Positions 63,784-64,000 of a stretch of DNA of 64,000 nt are shown here, piece by piece. The DNA comes from Sporodiniella umbellata (taxonomy: Eukaryota; Mucoromycota; Mucoromycetes; Mucorales; Rhizopodaceae). The position numbers and the translations under genes were made by a program. The stretch covers positions 124,001-188,000 of the forward strand of contig JAIXMR010000010.1 of the NCBI GenBank assembly GCA_025677835.1, read 5' to 3'. The notes beneath the pieces were generated by a model. It searched no databases. It saw only the letters and a program-made list of their open reading frames with translations, and had not been told where the DNA came from. Position 1 is the stretch's first letter. Each line of letters starts with the position of its first letter.

Positions 63784-64000
63784 ATGGAAAAACATGAAAA
63801 GATAATAAACAATTTGGACCGGCAATTTCAACAAGTCGACAATGCCTTTGAAAACAACAAAATGAGGGTGTTTGGTATTAAAAGATAAGGACAAGAATAT
63901 GTTGTCTAACATACAAAAGGCGAAAATACATCAAATATGTTTAAAGAGCTTGATGTGATGAGAAGAAAACAAATCGACCTGGCCAGTGACCATGTATCTT
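63784..64000 (+). CDS. Unassigned coiled-coil-type protein, 5' part only
   Basis: ATG in the context AAAATGG at 63784, after a pyrimidine-rich leader and a TATATATAA stretch at about 63687. Exon 1 reads MEKHEKIINNLDRQFQQVDN, then AFENNKM, and a GTGTTTGG or nearby donor follows. The DNA after about 63935 reads MFKELDVMRRKQIDLASDHV in an open frame to the window edge. Both segments are heptad-rich and hydrophilic. Too little is present to name a family. It shares a 189-bp intergenic region with the divergent FKBP-TPR gene. Confidence 0.5.

Overview
The window is nuclear DNA of a fungus, most likely a Mucoromycota species of the Mucorales. The EF-1alpha protein is very close to Mucor/Rhizopus versions as I remember them. 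Almost every gene is broken by short introns of roughly 40-80 nt with GT..AG ends. Single, independently promoted genes alternate with AT-rich spacers full of long poly-A/poly-T runs and dinucleotide repeats. No bacterial operons, CRISPR arrays, rRNA genes or convincing tRNA genes were seen. Exon joints given here were inferred by eye from reading-frame continuity and splice signals.

Layout. 1-5.8 kb: nuclear cap-binding protein CBP80 (minus, cut by the window edge), an RTC4-domain protein (plus), and a short USP7-type deubiquitinase with a terminal CaaX-like motif (minus). 5.8-12 kb: mostly spacer, with one possible gene relic and one unassigned ORF. 12-20 kb: replication factor C subunit (Rfc3/RFC5 type), a GATA zinc-finger factor, an N-myristoylatable methyltransferase-like protein and a vacuolar amino-acid transporter. 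20-24 kb: two spliceosome genes back to back (RRM-cyclophilin PPIE type and SNRNP27), then mitoribosomal/Mba1-like mL45. 23.5-29 kb: VPS18 and uracil phosphoribosyltransferase. 29-38 kb: a gene-poor AT-rich stretch holding a lone F-box gene. 38-46 kb: GSK-3 kinase, a Mediator MED1-like subunit, ORC4, and an unusual F-box + ZnF-UBP + DUSP protein. 46-49 kb: two highly expressed translation genes, ribosomal stalk protein P2 and intronless EF-1alpha. 50-57 kb: D-arabinono-1,4-lactone oxidase, a divergent mitochondrial carrier, a cryptic small spliced gene, and a secreted GPI-type YcnI (DUF1775) protein. 58-64 kb: calcineurin B, the bifunctional purine enzyme ATIC, an FKBP-TPR immunophilin, and the start of an unknown coiled-coil-type gene.

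The genes do not form a pathway cluster. They are mostly core housekeeping functions: mRNA cap binding and splicing, DNA replication (RFC, ORC4), translation (P2, EF-1alpha), nucleotide synthesis and salvage (ATIC, UPRT), trafficking (VPS18) and signalling (GSK-3, calcineurin B). The most unusual items are protein architectures: the truncated CaaX-ended USP7 relative, the F-box/ZnF-UBP/DUSP combination, and the fungal YcnI protein whose predicted mature N-terminus is a histidine.
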